Assembly (NCBI GenBank): GCA_051453625.1
Contig: JBOZIK010000001.1
Location: 255,610,336 to 255,674,335 of the forward strand
Reading direction: 5' to 3'
DNA from: Welwitschia mirabilis
Taxonomy: Eukaryota > Gnetophyta > Gnetopsida > Welwitschiales
DNA length: 64,000 nucleotides
Shown here piece after piece: positions 34,900 to 46,052 of this stretch. Under the pieces are notes generated by a model. The model was given only the letters and a program-made list of their open reading frames with translations. It made no database searches and was not told the origin of the DNA. Within the stretch, counting starts at the first letter, position 1; each line of letters opens with the position of its first letter. The position numbers and the translations under genes were made by a program.

Positions 34900-36307
34900 C
34901 GATTATATTATGTTTTGCCAACTGATGTTAAACTAATGTTTTTTATGTAGTAAATTATGTTTATCTTATGTAAAAAATATTAACCACTTGTAGGTTAGAT
35001 GCTGAATCCATAAATGTCAAAATCTGATCACTGGAAACTTGTCAAGTTTACTTGCCCTCTTGAGGGGTTGACTGGAATTTCAAGGGATTAAATGCACTTG
35101 GAGAATACTATCAGAATTAAAATAAATTCAGAGGGGTCGACTAGATTTCTGAGGAATCAACTAGACCTAGGATTTCAAGAGTTTGTATTCCTAAATTAAA
35201 TGTCAAAAAGTCAATCGGACCTATGAAGGAATCGACCGGGTCTGTGAACCTAATAATAGTACTCCTGAACCAATTATCATGGGGTTGACGAGATACCTGA
35301 AGGGATCGACTAGACCTAATGCAAGAAATTGGAATGAACTTTTATTAGGACTAGCAAGTGACTAGATAGAATTGCGGGCGATCAGATGAGAGTCAACCAG
35401 ACCCTAAGGGGTTGACCAAACATGGAACCATAAGAAACTAGGGTGACCAAATAGTTCACTTAGGTAATCTGTTTAAGTCACATCACTAGGAGGAGTCGAC
35501 TAGACTTTTAAGGGATTGATTGACTGAAATGAAAATGGAATTTTTTATTTATTATGTATCAGTTGTATATATGTTTACTAGTTGTTTATAATTGTTAGAA
35601 GTATAATTTTACTTGTAATAAACCTTAAAAACCTTTCAATATAAATATCCAAGAGAGAGATAACTAAAAGAAACTTTTGACTCTTAATTAAAGGATAAAG
35701 TCTTCTGATATTCACTATAGCATCTTGGATTTGTACTCCTGCCAAAGACAATCTATCATTTCTTGTATCTGTACATTCAAGTTCAGCTCTTGTACTATAT
35801 TATTGCATCTTTTATAGGAGAAGAAATCCATCAAAATCATTATACTAAAGAACGAGTGATATCTGTGCATCTTAGTATTGTTTTATTACTATCTTACATT
35901 ATGAAATATTGAGACTTAGCCTACAAAATTCCATTAAAAGATTGAGATTAAGCCTATAGAAGTCCATTGAAAGGTTAAGACTTAGCATATAAAAACCCAT
36001 TTGTAAATGTTATAAGTGAACCTACAATACATAAAAGAGTAACAAAGATCTAAATTAGGCTTGGTGATAAGTTGATCATCAAGAGTGGAGTAGGGAATTT
36101 TCCCAAATTACTATAAATCTTGCATGCATCTGATCAGTATTTTATGCTTTTTATTAGTTTTATTTTTTTGAATATGTTTCAGTTTATCTTTTTATACATG
36201 AGTTTATTAGTGATCTATTTATCATAATTTTTTATTATATCATGAGTTTATTCATTTAACTTGTAAAACCTATTCATGACCTCCTCTAGGTTCTTAATCT
36301 TGTTATA
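34900..36307 (+). mobile_element. 3' LTR of nested SIRE-like element
   Basis: About ten copies of a GGGTCGACTAGACC-type box lie between 35060 and 35510 (clear examples near 35133, 35301 and 35491). Three 33-bp tandem units follow at 35909. Then comes the conserved SIRE R/U5 text: a CTTGGTGATAAGTTG-like stretch, ATTACTATAAATCTTG near 36108, and an AAACCTATTCATGACCTCC-like end near 36270, close to the end of the LTRs at 39708 and 51591. It abuts the Athila 3' LTR with no polypurine tract between them. Confidence 0.65.
35909..36002 (+). repeat. Three tandem 33-bp units in SIRE-like LTR
   Basis: Units start at 35909, 35942 and 35975. Each reads TT(G/A)AGA-TTAGC, then ATA-AA, then CCATT. Confidence 0.85.
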
Positions 36308-37407
36308 TGTTACAGTACCAACTTACATGTATTTAATAGGGTATTTTAATAGTTTTATAGCATACTAGATAGGTTTATATTGGGTTTCTAGACTAAGATG
36401 GAAGATATAAAAACATGAAATCTTCATGATATTTTAGAGCATTTAAAGTAGTATACAATATTTCCTATTTTAGAGCAAACTTTTTGCAAATATTGAGGCT
36501 GATGCATTATATGGACATTTACAAAAAAAGCCTATTATCTACCTCATTTTCCAAATGACTATATGAATGATAGAATATTTAAAGCTAATAAGAATGCTAA
36601 CTAGAATCAATTTAGTAGATGATATAGAATTCTTATGAGGTGGCACTGTCCCCCGAATTATCTAGATGACCAGTAAGATGACATCTGTTATAAACTTCAT
36701 TGAACTTCACCTAATTTTTGCCATTTGTCTCTATTTATCTTGAATCATTGTTAGGGTTATGCTCATTCCTGTTTATCTTATTTGTTTATTTGTAAGCCTA
36801 TTTATCAATAAGTATTGATTCTGCCCATAACTCTTACTTGTCTTTACTTGTACTAGAAATTCTTATGATAGGAGATCAAAGGGCTAGAGATCTATCCATT
36901 ATAGTTATAGAGAGACGACTTCCTTGGTTTTGGGTTTTGATTCCTTCATTGAGGTGTGGCTACTTTGTAGCATGGATGTTGGTTCAAAAATAATAAAAGA
37001 ACTTTTTTCTATTTTATTATACTTATTATGTTACTTATTCCTCATATTTTATGTTGCTTGTAATTCTGTAATATCTTCTTAAGTGATATAGGTTATGAGG
37101 GTAACCTTTGTCAAGATTAAGCATTATTAGTTTAGATGCATTATCTTCTTCTTTCCTAGATTAACTTTGCATAAGTGTGTTTGCATTGTGATTTTCTGCA
37201 TTGCATTCTATTTTTACTATTAAAATACATAAGTGTTTCTTCTCAAAATTAATTCTCTTCCTTCTAGCCTGGACCTGTGACGAATTATAACATTTGAGTC
37301 CACTCCTATCTATATCAGTGTATTATGTTATGTAAAAATCTATATTTATTTGTGAATGATAGGATCTTCTTAAGAGCATAACATTTGCACAAATATGCAC
37401 AACAACA
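36308..37407 (+). mobile_element. 3' LTR of Athila-type gypsy element
   Basis: Starts TGTTACAGTACC and ends CAACAACA. It aligns with 23106-24107, apart from about 90 extra bases near 36570-36660. It is followed by the target duplication ATCCT at 37408-37412. The sequence immediately upstream is a SIRE-type LTR end rather than a polypurine tract, so the true internal 3' end of the Athila element is missing. Confidence 0.8.
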
Positions 37408-37412
37408 ATCCT
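37408..37412. other. Right target-site duplication ATCCT
   Basis: Matches 23101-23105. Confidence 0.75.
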
Positions 37413-37627
37413 ACTTTTCATTCTTTATCTTCTTATCAATATTCTTCATTTCCTAAAACTTAACATTTAGATTTATTAGAAGACACAATCAGTTAATGAA
37501 AGTACAATAGCACATCAACACTACAAAACAACATTTCAACCAATAAACCTCTTCTACCTTATAAATACTTAAGAAAAATATATAATAATTAAATCAAATT
37601 ACTATTAAAATTATTAAGACACTTAAT

Positions 37628-38690
37628 CAATACGAAGAAGAGGAGATTTCTACATCTCTAGAACCTAATTTTAGAAATCTTGAAAGAAGTAATAATAGTC
37701 AAATCTATAAAACCCAAACCACACTCTTTAAGGATGACAAAGAAACTAGTGAGAACCTATTAGACAATGAGTAATTAATTAGGTAAATTCAACACTTTTA
37801 AAAAAGCTATACAATTGAGGAGAATCATATATTTAATGATGAGTCTTTTAACAATCGTTTTAAGGAGGAGAACATCAAAGAAGACATTATACATGATCCA
37901 TCATCTACATAACCCTTACCTTATTTTAAACATTCTAATGAGCAAAATGGTTTCATATCGTCTTTACTTCTTGAGCAAGATTTAAATCTTAATATAAAAG
38001 ACACACCTTTCTTTTAGTTACAATAACTTTTTCATGATATTATGCATACTTCTCTTGATGAGGGTTCATTTTGTTTAGTGTCTAACTACTTATTTTTATC
38101 TTCAAATTAAAATAATATTTTGTAATATTTATTGAGAGAGCATGAGCTAGCTATAGGATAAACACTTTTACATATTGAGCATAGACTTTACTATTTGCAT
38201 TGATGTTCTTTCTAACTTTATAAGGGGATGTGTAAATATTTACATGGATTTTCTTTCATTCTATAACCCATCACCTAATCATAGTATTCATGTCATTAAA
38301 CTTCATATCTTTCATACCTATAGGCCTTCACACATGCATTACATGAGAAAAATCTACTATGAGAAAAGTTTATGTTCATTGCATAATCTTATACTAGATT
38401 TATCTTCTAGTTAAACTTGGTATGCTTAGGTCCACTTATAATAAAATCAATATTACTTAATGGTATCTCTTTCATGGACCCATCTAAGCATTACCACTTG
38501 TATAATTATCACCTTAATCNNNNNNNNNNNNNNNNNNNAACTTCCATCCACATCATAGAGTAAGACATCATTATGTTAAACCTTATCATCTACCTCTTGT
38601 ATTATGGCATTACTTCATAAGGATTACTAAAAATCCATCTTGTCCATCTTACTATGAATTTATGAGACTTATTAATTATTAATAGTGATA
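37628..38690 (+). pseudogene. Unrecognised coding-like remnant
   Basis: A single frame can be read from 37628 to 38215 (about 195 codons), with stops that are nearly all TAA or TAG at plausible Gln positions. It is Asp/Glu/Asn-rich, with blocks such as SLEPNFRNLERS and LFKDDKETSENLL, and later DIMHTSLDEGSF and LLREHELAIG. A frame-shifted continuation, 38175-38414, is open for 79 codons. After a 19-N gap (38520-38538) a His/Tyr/Pro-rich frame of about 47 codons continues (VKPYHLPLVLWHYF). I do not recognise the protein. Its position beyond the Athila insertion suggests it belongs to the outer Athila/Tat-like element or to an older host sequence. Confidence 0.4.
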
Positions 38691-39085
38691 TTTTCATATA
38701 AACAAGAATAATAAATCTTTATCATTCCATGGTTTTGATTGAGATTAGATGAATTCTTGATTTTCAAGAGGAATTTATTTTTATCTTTAAGTTCTTTTAT
38801 TAAGATTTACATTCATTTGATGTTTCTTATTTAGAATTAAGAAAAATAAAAATGGTTTTTCTATTTGTATGATATGTCCTTTCAAGCATTCATGATGATG
38901 GAATCACTTCTCTATTGGGATAATGAGCCAATGTAACCCTTCATGTGATATGGGTATATATTAAAGAAAAAAGAAATGGATCTATCCTTTTTCTCTGTTA
39001 TGCTTTACCTCCTTGCTTTTTTCTTCTAACCACCTTTTCTTAAAAACCCTCATGAGCTCATATTAGAATGATGTAATAGGATTAC
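38691..39085. other. AT-rich stretch, nothing recognised
   Basis: No convincing frame or repeat boundary was seen. Confidence 0.35.
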
Positions 39086-39328
39086 ATGTCAATTGTTGAA
39101 TACCCCTTTGATAACAAACTCTATCACTTTGATCTTATTCATTATAAAGAAAGAAAAGGATGGGAATCTAATCATGAGTAGTTCTTTATTGCCACACTAA
39201 ATTGTAAAGAACACTATGTAAAGGCTTCCTTAAGTAGTTATGAGTTTCTCAAAAGCCTCTTTCAAGAAGAAATAGACTACTTGAAAGCCTCTTTGAGTGA
39301 CCATGAGTTGCTTAAGGACCTTTTTTGA
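39086..39328 (+). pseudogene. Unrecognised reading frame with an internal amino-acid repeat
   Basis: From the ATG at 39086 the frame runs 80 codons with one TAG before the TGA at 39326. The C-terminal half has two units about 21 residues apart: KASLSSYEFLKSLF, then KASLSDHELLKDLF, joined by an acidic QEEIDYL linker. A third, badly decayed unit may follow to about 39420. I do not know the family. It lies just left of the copia array and upstream of its target site, so it is older than that insertion. Confidence 0.4.
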
Positions 39329-39702
39329 TAAAAAATGGATTATTGAAAATCCTTTAAGCTCTAATTTACTATAACCATTAGTTATTTGAAGACCCCTTTA
39401 AGCTCCTCTTTACTACAAAGTAGTAAATAATCTTTGTAGATTTTAATTCACAAACACCACTTTAATAGTTTTTAAATCCCCTTTGATAAAAGACCAATAA
39501 ATATGATTCTGACATGTAAGTGCTAGGCCCTAGAAGATCCATAAAAGAATCCTAAAACAAGTGATTTATTTAATACAAATTTATTATTTTCAAAGGATTT
39601 TCTTTTTATCATTATTTAATAATATGTTAGTTTCTTCTACTTTATGGTGCTTTATGAAAACATATTCAGTAATTTCATTTCTCTCTTCTCTTTACTTAAT
39701 TA

Positions 39703-39707
39703 GCATC
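39703..39707. other. Left target-site duplication GCATC
   Basis: GCATC is repeated at 52898-52902, just outside the opposite LTR of the minus-strand copia unit. Confidence 0.75.
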
Positions 39708-40987
39708 TAAAAGTAGAGGATCAACCCTAGAGGGGGATGAATAGGTCTTTAAAAAATCAATTTTCTTGTTCTGCATAACCTGCAAATAAGACAAGTAAAA
39801 AAGCAATACAAAAACAACATATTCAATGGTGGATTATCCTTGGCTGGCATATATTAGCTTCCAGTAATGGTTTTCAGGCTCATCAAATAACCTTTTACAA
39901 CCATAGAGGATTTTATGGCTGATCCTCAACCACAAATGAATGGAAGAAAGAAAAATGCACAAATGCATAGATTTTCTCTTAGAGGTACAATAATCTCTTC
40001 TTTTAAGTAGGTGCGATGGTAGATTCAATCAAAAATCTGAACTTGAAACTAGCTTAAATACAATGCTAAAAGAGTATTATAGTTCTTCTTTTTTAATCTT
40101 TGATATTACAAGAAAAAATCCCTTCCTTTCTTTTGATTGAAAGAGATCTTAAATACTAAGTATCCATAAGGAAATCATTTAATAAGGATAAAGTAAACCA
40201 TTGCACTTTTACTGAATCATTTTACTCTTTTTGATGAAATGTTAAAAACATAATAGTTACATTTTTACTTTGTACAGTCAACCTTGATCTAGTACTCAGT
40301 TGCCCGAATATATGATTGTCCTTATTTCTAATATTTGATTACCCTTATTTGTTGCAGATTTCTCAATACAAAATAAGTGCATATTTGGTTGCTCTTATGT
40401 TTATATGCAGTTAACCTTTACTCGGTCACCTTGACATTTATTACTCGATCGATCTTATGAGGGTAGATTCTAGGTAGAATGTGGTCACTTATAATTAAGT
40501 CCTTCATTCGCCGTTGCATTCACCAGATTCAGGCTTTACTGATTATCATGCGGTTACCCATTTGAAATTAGTTAGTCACTATTTTTGTCATTAGACTAAA
40601 TTTTGTAGATTGTAATATGGTCTCTCATGTCCGTTTAATGATCACTCATGTTTGCCTTAATTCTTACACATAGGATCAAATAGAGTCTTCCAAATATGAG
40701 TTTTTAGTCACCCGTTATTGAACTGGTCTTCTTTCTAATGTGTTAGATCGGTCACCCAGTATAATGAACTTGGTCACCCATTCTTTAACCAATCATTTTC
40801 TTAATCTGCATCATTCCAATTACTCGATGTTCTATGTGGAATTACCCGATTCTGAAATAGTTTCATAGTTCTTTAATAGGTCAGTCATCCGATCTTAAAA
40901 ATCGATCGCCTAGTTATAGGAAATCTCTGCAAAATGGACTAACTACAGAAACTCGTTAAATTAATTAATGATAATGGACTCTGAACA
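39708..40987 (-). mobile_element. 3' LTR of minus-strand SIRE-like copia array
   Basis: This 1280-bp LTR is about 85-90% like 51591-52897 by eye. On the + strand it begins TAAAAGTAGAGG (TG decayed to TA) and ends with ACA, the complement of TGT. The middle third has about twenty iterations of a (C/T)GGTCACCC-type box. The left part carries the polyadenylation-side text shared by SIRE LTRs (AGGGGGATGAATAGG). Confidence 0.85.
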
Positions 40988-41321
40988 AACTCTCCTTTTG
41001 TTATTAATTGAGAAAAAATAATAATTTGATATATGAGCTCTTCTCCTAACTTATTTAACTTTAAAATCGATTAAATTTATATGAGTTTTACATGAAAGAA
41101 AGTAAATATTAAAGATATTTTCATATAAAAAAAAGACTTATTTGTATTACTAAAAAAAAATTGCATTACATCATGAAAGGTTCATTTTTGCTTATATAAT
41201 ACAAAGAAGTAACAAAATCTGAGAACATGAATATAATACAAATTGTTCTTTCTCTTTTTGATGAAATCAAGAATAGGGAGCATAACAAAAGAATAGAAAT
41301 CAAAGAAAAATACACACAGAC
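40988..41321 (-). other. 3' noncoding region before LTR
   Basis: Reading on the minus strand this lies between the third ORF and the 3' LTR. Its pyrimidine-rich + strand text (CTCTCCTTTTG near 40990) is the complement of a purine-rich tract and is the likely polypurine primer. Confidence 0.45.
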
Positions 41322-42308
41322 TTAATTAGATTCAGAGGATTCTGAAGACTAAGTACCCTCACTCTAAGAGGCATTAGTGACTAGTGTACCACTATTAATC
41401 AGTGCCTCCTTGATGTGACAAGTTTGTAATTTGATATAGTGTAAGAGATGAACAATCTCTGGGGTCTGAGAGGCCTTGACCTTAGGCGTTAAAGGAGCAA
41501 CTGGTTCTTGAAAAATGTGCATCCTAGACAAAGTAGCACAATCAATATATTCCATAGGCTTTTGTATTTCCTGCTTAGCCAGATGAAAAATGGCAAAGCG
41601 ATGACAAATCTATGTGATAAGGAAGGAATATGGTCGGCCACACCTTTTGTGAGGCTAAAGCTGGTTGGCCATGTGCTTAAGCATGATCCCAGGAGCATCA
41701 ATAAATCTTCTCCTATCTAGCGCATAACATAGGAAGACTTGGTAGTTAGAAAGCTCATCTCTATGTCTAACAACTAGTAAAAAGTTTTATAACATAATGA
41801 GGTGTAATAGATAAAATCTTGGAAGAAGCTAGGAAGCTTTGAGTGTCTTACTCCAAGTGACATGAATGCCATAAACATGGTGAGTGGCTATATTCTTTTC
41901 CTCAAAGGATTTAACCATAGTTCAGTATTTATCCCAGTTTCCTCTGGGAACTCTAGTAAGGGAAGCTATGATATCTACAGTGATGTATATTTCTTGGTCA
42001 AAGACTGAAGTAATGAAAGTGGATTGAGAGGTAGCAAATATAGCATTTAAATAAAATAACCTGGTTGCCAAGAGATGTGAAGAAAATATCCCTAGTTTAC
42101 CTCTTTTAGCAAAGTCTGAACCTTTCTCAGGCTTAAAAATTACATGGGCTTACATGTTCTTTCCAAGGTTATAGTTTAGTCTCAAAATGCTTTGCAAAGT
42201 GCCTCAGTTGCTCAGTGTTTATTCTAGAGAATACATAACTTGAAGGTTTTATAGCTACCTCCTTTTTTCTCTTTCTGGATCTCTCTCTCTTAGCTACTGG
42301 GATGCCAT
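41322..42308 (-). pseudogene. Third ORF of SIRE-like element
   Basis: A single frame of 329 codons runs from an ATG at 42308 to the TAA at 41322, with about a dozen in-frame stops and no frameshift. The middle holds the SVFDQEIYITVDIIASL block and an RGNWDKY segment. The later half holds LDRRRFIDAPGIMLKHMA, a GRPYSFLIT segment and ICHRFAI, which parallel the GHPYLISLI block in the copy at 2231. The pattern resembles the putative plant transposon protein domain (PF20167, from memory). The protein ends with a Ser/Glu-rich tail. It sits between pol and the 3' LTR. The biochemical role is unknown, and env-like functions proposed for SIRE elements cannot be supported from these residues. Confidence 0.65.
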
Positions 42309-42930
42309 TTTAAGCCTATATCTAAGAGAAAAAGCATAGAAAAAGTTGAAGAGGGCTCTCTAGAAGCTCAGAAAATAATAAAGGAAGAAAAGACAATGAA
42401 GAAAAAGACAAAGAATAGGCAGATTTAAAAAATCCATGGTGCACTATCTTAAATGTGGGTAACCGATCGTAAGGTCATTCAACCCATGTAAAGATTTATA
42501 AATTTAAACATTAAGGCTATGGTTAACATAAAGATGTATGCGGTCAACCCTACAAGATGAGAATTTGATAGTTAAAACCAAATCAAACTCAATCGACCTA
42601 TAAGTAAGATGAGATCAACCTAATATAACTAGAAATGAAACTTAAAAGGTCAACTAGAGGAAATTATTTGGTTGACCCAAACACTACAAAATATTATAGG
42701 AAAAAACTAGAACTAACCTAGTCAATCCAATAGTATGATTAGTCGACCTAGTTAAAAGAAAAGTTTAACAATAAGAAAAACTAAAAGACAAGTGATCACC
42801 CTACTTAAAAAAGGAGGTTGACCAGGGTTCAAACTTATATAACAATTAAAAACTTAAATCCCTTAACTAAACTTTATTATTCATATGAGGCTGAGTTTGA
42901 CAAGTCCTTTATAGAATTAATACCAAAAAA
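42309..42930 (-). other. Noncoding spacer between pol and third ORF, with GGTYGACC-like boxes
   Basis: Between 42460 and 42840 about ten variants of TCGACC/GGTTGACC/GGTCAAC occur (for instance GTCGACCTAG near 42753 and GGTTGACCAGG near 42827). No protein is visible. Confidence 0.5.
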
Positions 42931-43560
42931 TAAAAAGAGTTGAAAAATAATCCAAGGATAAGGGTTTTGTAAATATATCAGCCAATTGATCTTTAGCATA
43001 TACATATGCTAAAGAAATGATTTTCTTTTCTATCAATTCTCAAATAAAATGGTATCTGATAATGATGTGCTTTATGCGAGTATGTTGAACTAATTTGTGA
43101 GTGATTTTAATGGTACTTGAGTTATCACATAGGATTAATACTTCTGTTATTTTCAGGCTATAATCCTTCAAGGTCTCTTTTATTCACAAGGTCTGAGTGC
43201 AACATGCTCCAGTGGCTATATACTTAGCTTTAGCTGTAGAAAGAGATATGGAGCATTATTTCTTGCTATACCAGGTGGTGAAACAATTTCTAAAGAAAAA
43301 TCATCCACCACTCATACTCTTACGATCATCTTTGCATTCAGCCCAATTTGCATCGCTATAATCTATTAAGCTTAAAAGAGTATTATTTGAAAACCATAAG
43401 CTAAAGTCTAGAGTACCTTTTACATAGCGAAGTATTCTCTTTATAGTAGTAAGATGTGATTCCTTTATTTTTCTTTGATACCTAGCACAGAAACCAGTAC
43501 TAAAATCTATATTAGGGCACTAGCTGTTAGTTATAATAGACTTCTAATAATACTATGGTA
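42931..43560 (-). pseudogene. Copia RNase H remnant, copy A
   Basis: On the minus strand the end of pol is recognisable from DQLADIFTKPL near 42995, preceded by the TRIKHI block near 43085, the LCDNSS motif near 43125 and an STAKAKYIATGACC-like block near 43205-43245. This is the C-terminal RNase H of Ty1/copia. It removes the RNA strand during reverse transcription. Several Gln and Trp codons are stops. Confidence 0.8.
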
Positions 43561-44300
43561 TACCTTGCCATTTTCATCTAGAGAAAGTTTAATATTTTTT
43601 TCCATTGGAGAGCCCATACATTTTGCATTTTTTTAATTTGAATTTCTTTATTAAATCTAAGAAGTATTTCTTTTGATTTATAAAAATGCTATGTTCATGT
43701 TGTTGAATTTGTAAATTCAAAAACATATTTATAGGTCTAACCATGCTCATTTCAAATTTAGAATTCATTAGTTTTGCAAAGTTATTTGACAAATTTTCAT
43801 TTGGTAACCCAAAAATAATATCATCCACATAGATTTGAACCAAAATTAAGTCATCATTTAAAACTTTTCTAAATAAATTTCTATCCATAGAGCCTCTAGN
43901 NNNNNNNNNNNNNNNNNNNNNNNNNNNNNNNNNNNNNNNNNNNNNNNNNNNNNNNNNNNNNNNNNNNNNNNNNNNNNNNNNNNNNNNNNNNNNNNNNNNA
44001 TCAATGGAGCCTCTAGAAAAATTATGTTAAAGTAAAAAAGACGAAAGCTTTTCATACCAAGCTCTAAGAGCTTGTTTTAACCCATACAAGGCCTTGTTAA
44101 GTTTATACATATACTTAGGTTTATGAGGATCAGAGAAGTCTCGAGGTTGCTTTACATACACTTCTTCTTTAATGTGTTCATTAAGAAATGCACTTTTTAC
44201 ATCCATTTGAAAGACTTTCATTTTCTTGTAGTAAGCAAAAGGTAAAAATATCCTAATTAATTCTAATTAAGCAACTGGTGCAAACATGTCTCCACAATCT
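43561..44300 (-). pseudogene. Copia reverse transcriptase remnant, copy A
   Basis: The core is well preserved. On the minus strand FQMDVKSAFLN starts near 44215, then KLNKALYGLKQALRAWYEKL near 44100, then VQIYVDDIIFG near 43830, the copia YVDD active site intact. The frame 44221-44027 is open for 64 codons and 43888-43589 for 99 codons. A 100-N gap (43900-43999) splits it, but its flanks carry the same sequence. Confidence 0.9.
43900..43999. other. 100-N gap with overlapping flanks
   Basis: The 17 bases left of the gap (ATCCATAGAGCCTCTAG) repeat, with two mismatches, as the first 17 bases right of it (ATCAATGGAGCCTCTAG). Copy B is continuous across the same position (48001-48020). The gap is probably not real. 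Confidence 0.85.
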
Positions 44301-45830
44301 ACTCCTTTTATTTGGAAGTACCCTTAATCCACTAATCTATCTTTATTCTTGGTAATCTCATTTTTCTCATTTACTTTATTTTTGAAAATCCACTTTGTGC
44401 TTATGACATTTTTCTTGGTTGGTTTTGGAACAAGTGACCAAACCTGATTTCAAGTGAATTGTTTAAGTTCTTCTTGCATGGCATTAATCTAACTAAGATC
44501 AGATTCAGTCTTCTTAAAAGATTTAGGTTCTATTTAAGCTAACAGGGAGACATGAGCATTAAAGTTTTTAAGAGAATTTCTGGTAATAACACCTTACTGA
44601 ACATTTTCAATGATAGATTTTAGAGGATGATCCTTGAGTTCCTTAATTTCTAGGATTGCCTTATCTTTTAAGATTTCTTCATTTTAATTAATAGGACATG
44701 AAGGAATTATATCTTCATTAAGGTTAATGGATTTTAAAAAATCTAAAACGTCATGAATTTTTACATTAATAAATTCTTCCATAGGAAGAGTTCATTTATT
44801 AAACACTCTATAAACCTTACTGGATTGAGAGTACCCTAAAAATATTCCTTCATCTAACTTAGAATAAAATTTTGCTAATTCTTCTCTATCTCTCAAAATG
44901 AAGCACTTACTTCCAAAGGTTTTAAAATATATTTGGCTTCTTTTCTTTTCAGATTTCATAATGGGTTTTAGAAGTTCTAAGCCTCAAATACACTCTGTCT
45001 AATATATGACAAACCATGTTCACTACTTTAGCCTAAAACTATTTTGAAATATTCTTCTCATTTAGCATTACTCTTACCATATCTAGCAGAGTTCAGTTTT
45101 TCCTTTTAGCTATTCCATTTTATTGAGGAGTTTTAGGAGCTGAGAACTCATGGCCAATTTCATTTGAGTTGCAATAAATTTTAAATCTTTCATTCTCAAA
45201 CTCTCTACCATGAAGCTTCTTGTAAATTTTTATGAAATTTTCATAAGCATCATATTTTGTATGGAGAAAAGCTATCCATAAAAATCTAGAAAAATCATCA
45301 ACCATAACTAAAAATTATCTTTTTTGGAATAGTTTGAATAGATCCAACTAAATCCATATGAATTAAATTTAAAGGTTTACTAGTTGTGATATCACTAATA
45401 TTTTTATGAGATGTTTTGGTTTTTTTCCCTTTTGATAAGTGTCACATATTCCTTCATGAGAGAAAGAAATTCTAGGAAGATCCGTAACTATCTCATCATG
45501 ACATAATTTTTTCAATGTATTAAAATTAATGTAACCTAAACAATGATGCTAGATAATATCTTCTTGAGTATGAGAATATAGATATGTAGAGTTATTTGAT
45601 TGATTTATATAATACACATTTTCATGTCTGTTTGCTATAAGTAATAGTTGATCCATTTTACCATGTTTCACAATACATTTATTTTCATCGAAAAACACTT
45701 TATGACCTTTATTACAAATCTGACTAATGCTTAACAAATTATGCTTTAATCCACGGATAAGTAATACATTGTGAATATTGGATAAGTTACTTCCACTAAT
45801 GCTTTTAATACCTTCAATCTAAGCTCTTTC
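44301..45830 (-). pseudogene. Copia integrase remnant, copy A
   Basis: Reading leftwards on the minus strand: NLLSISQICNKG-type text near 45720 joins the protease to the integrase; the pre-integrase HH-CC finger follows near 45545-45425. The catalytic core keeps VDDFSRFLWIAFL at 45305, the AYENF helix and EFSAPKTPQ near 45130. Then come LGYSQSSK-like text near 44840 and the region leading to RT. Frames at 45305-45120 (61 codons) and 45737-45549 (62 codons) are open. It lost its function through stops between these blocks. Confidence 0.8.
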
Positions 45831-46052
45831 ATCATCCTCAAAAGTGACTTCTCCTCCATTGTATTCCTTAAAGCTGATGAAGTTTGACTTGTTACCTGGC
45901 ATATGGCTCGAGCATCTACTATTTAGATTCCAACAAGAATGATTAGTTACTTTTAAAGCTATTTGAATCAATAGGCTCTTAGTTATGGATTTTGGGATCC
46001 ACCTTAGGCATTTGTTTTTGTTTGCAATAGGATGTAATTTTTTAGAAAACAT
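45831..46052 (-). pseudogene. Copia protease remnant, copy A
   Basis: The catalytic motif of copia protease, usually WYLDSGCSRHMTG, reads WNLNSRCSSHMPG here, so the active-site Asp is Asn and the Gly is Arg. Downstream VTFEDDE matches the usual VTFGD. The frame is open for 77 codons. Confidence 0.8.

Noticed and set aside
41489-41720. Two overlapping 70-codon frames, one on each strand
   Set aside because: Both are shadows of the third ORF at 41322-42308, which is read in another minus frame with consistent motifs.
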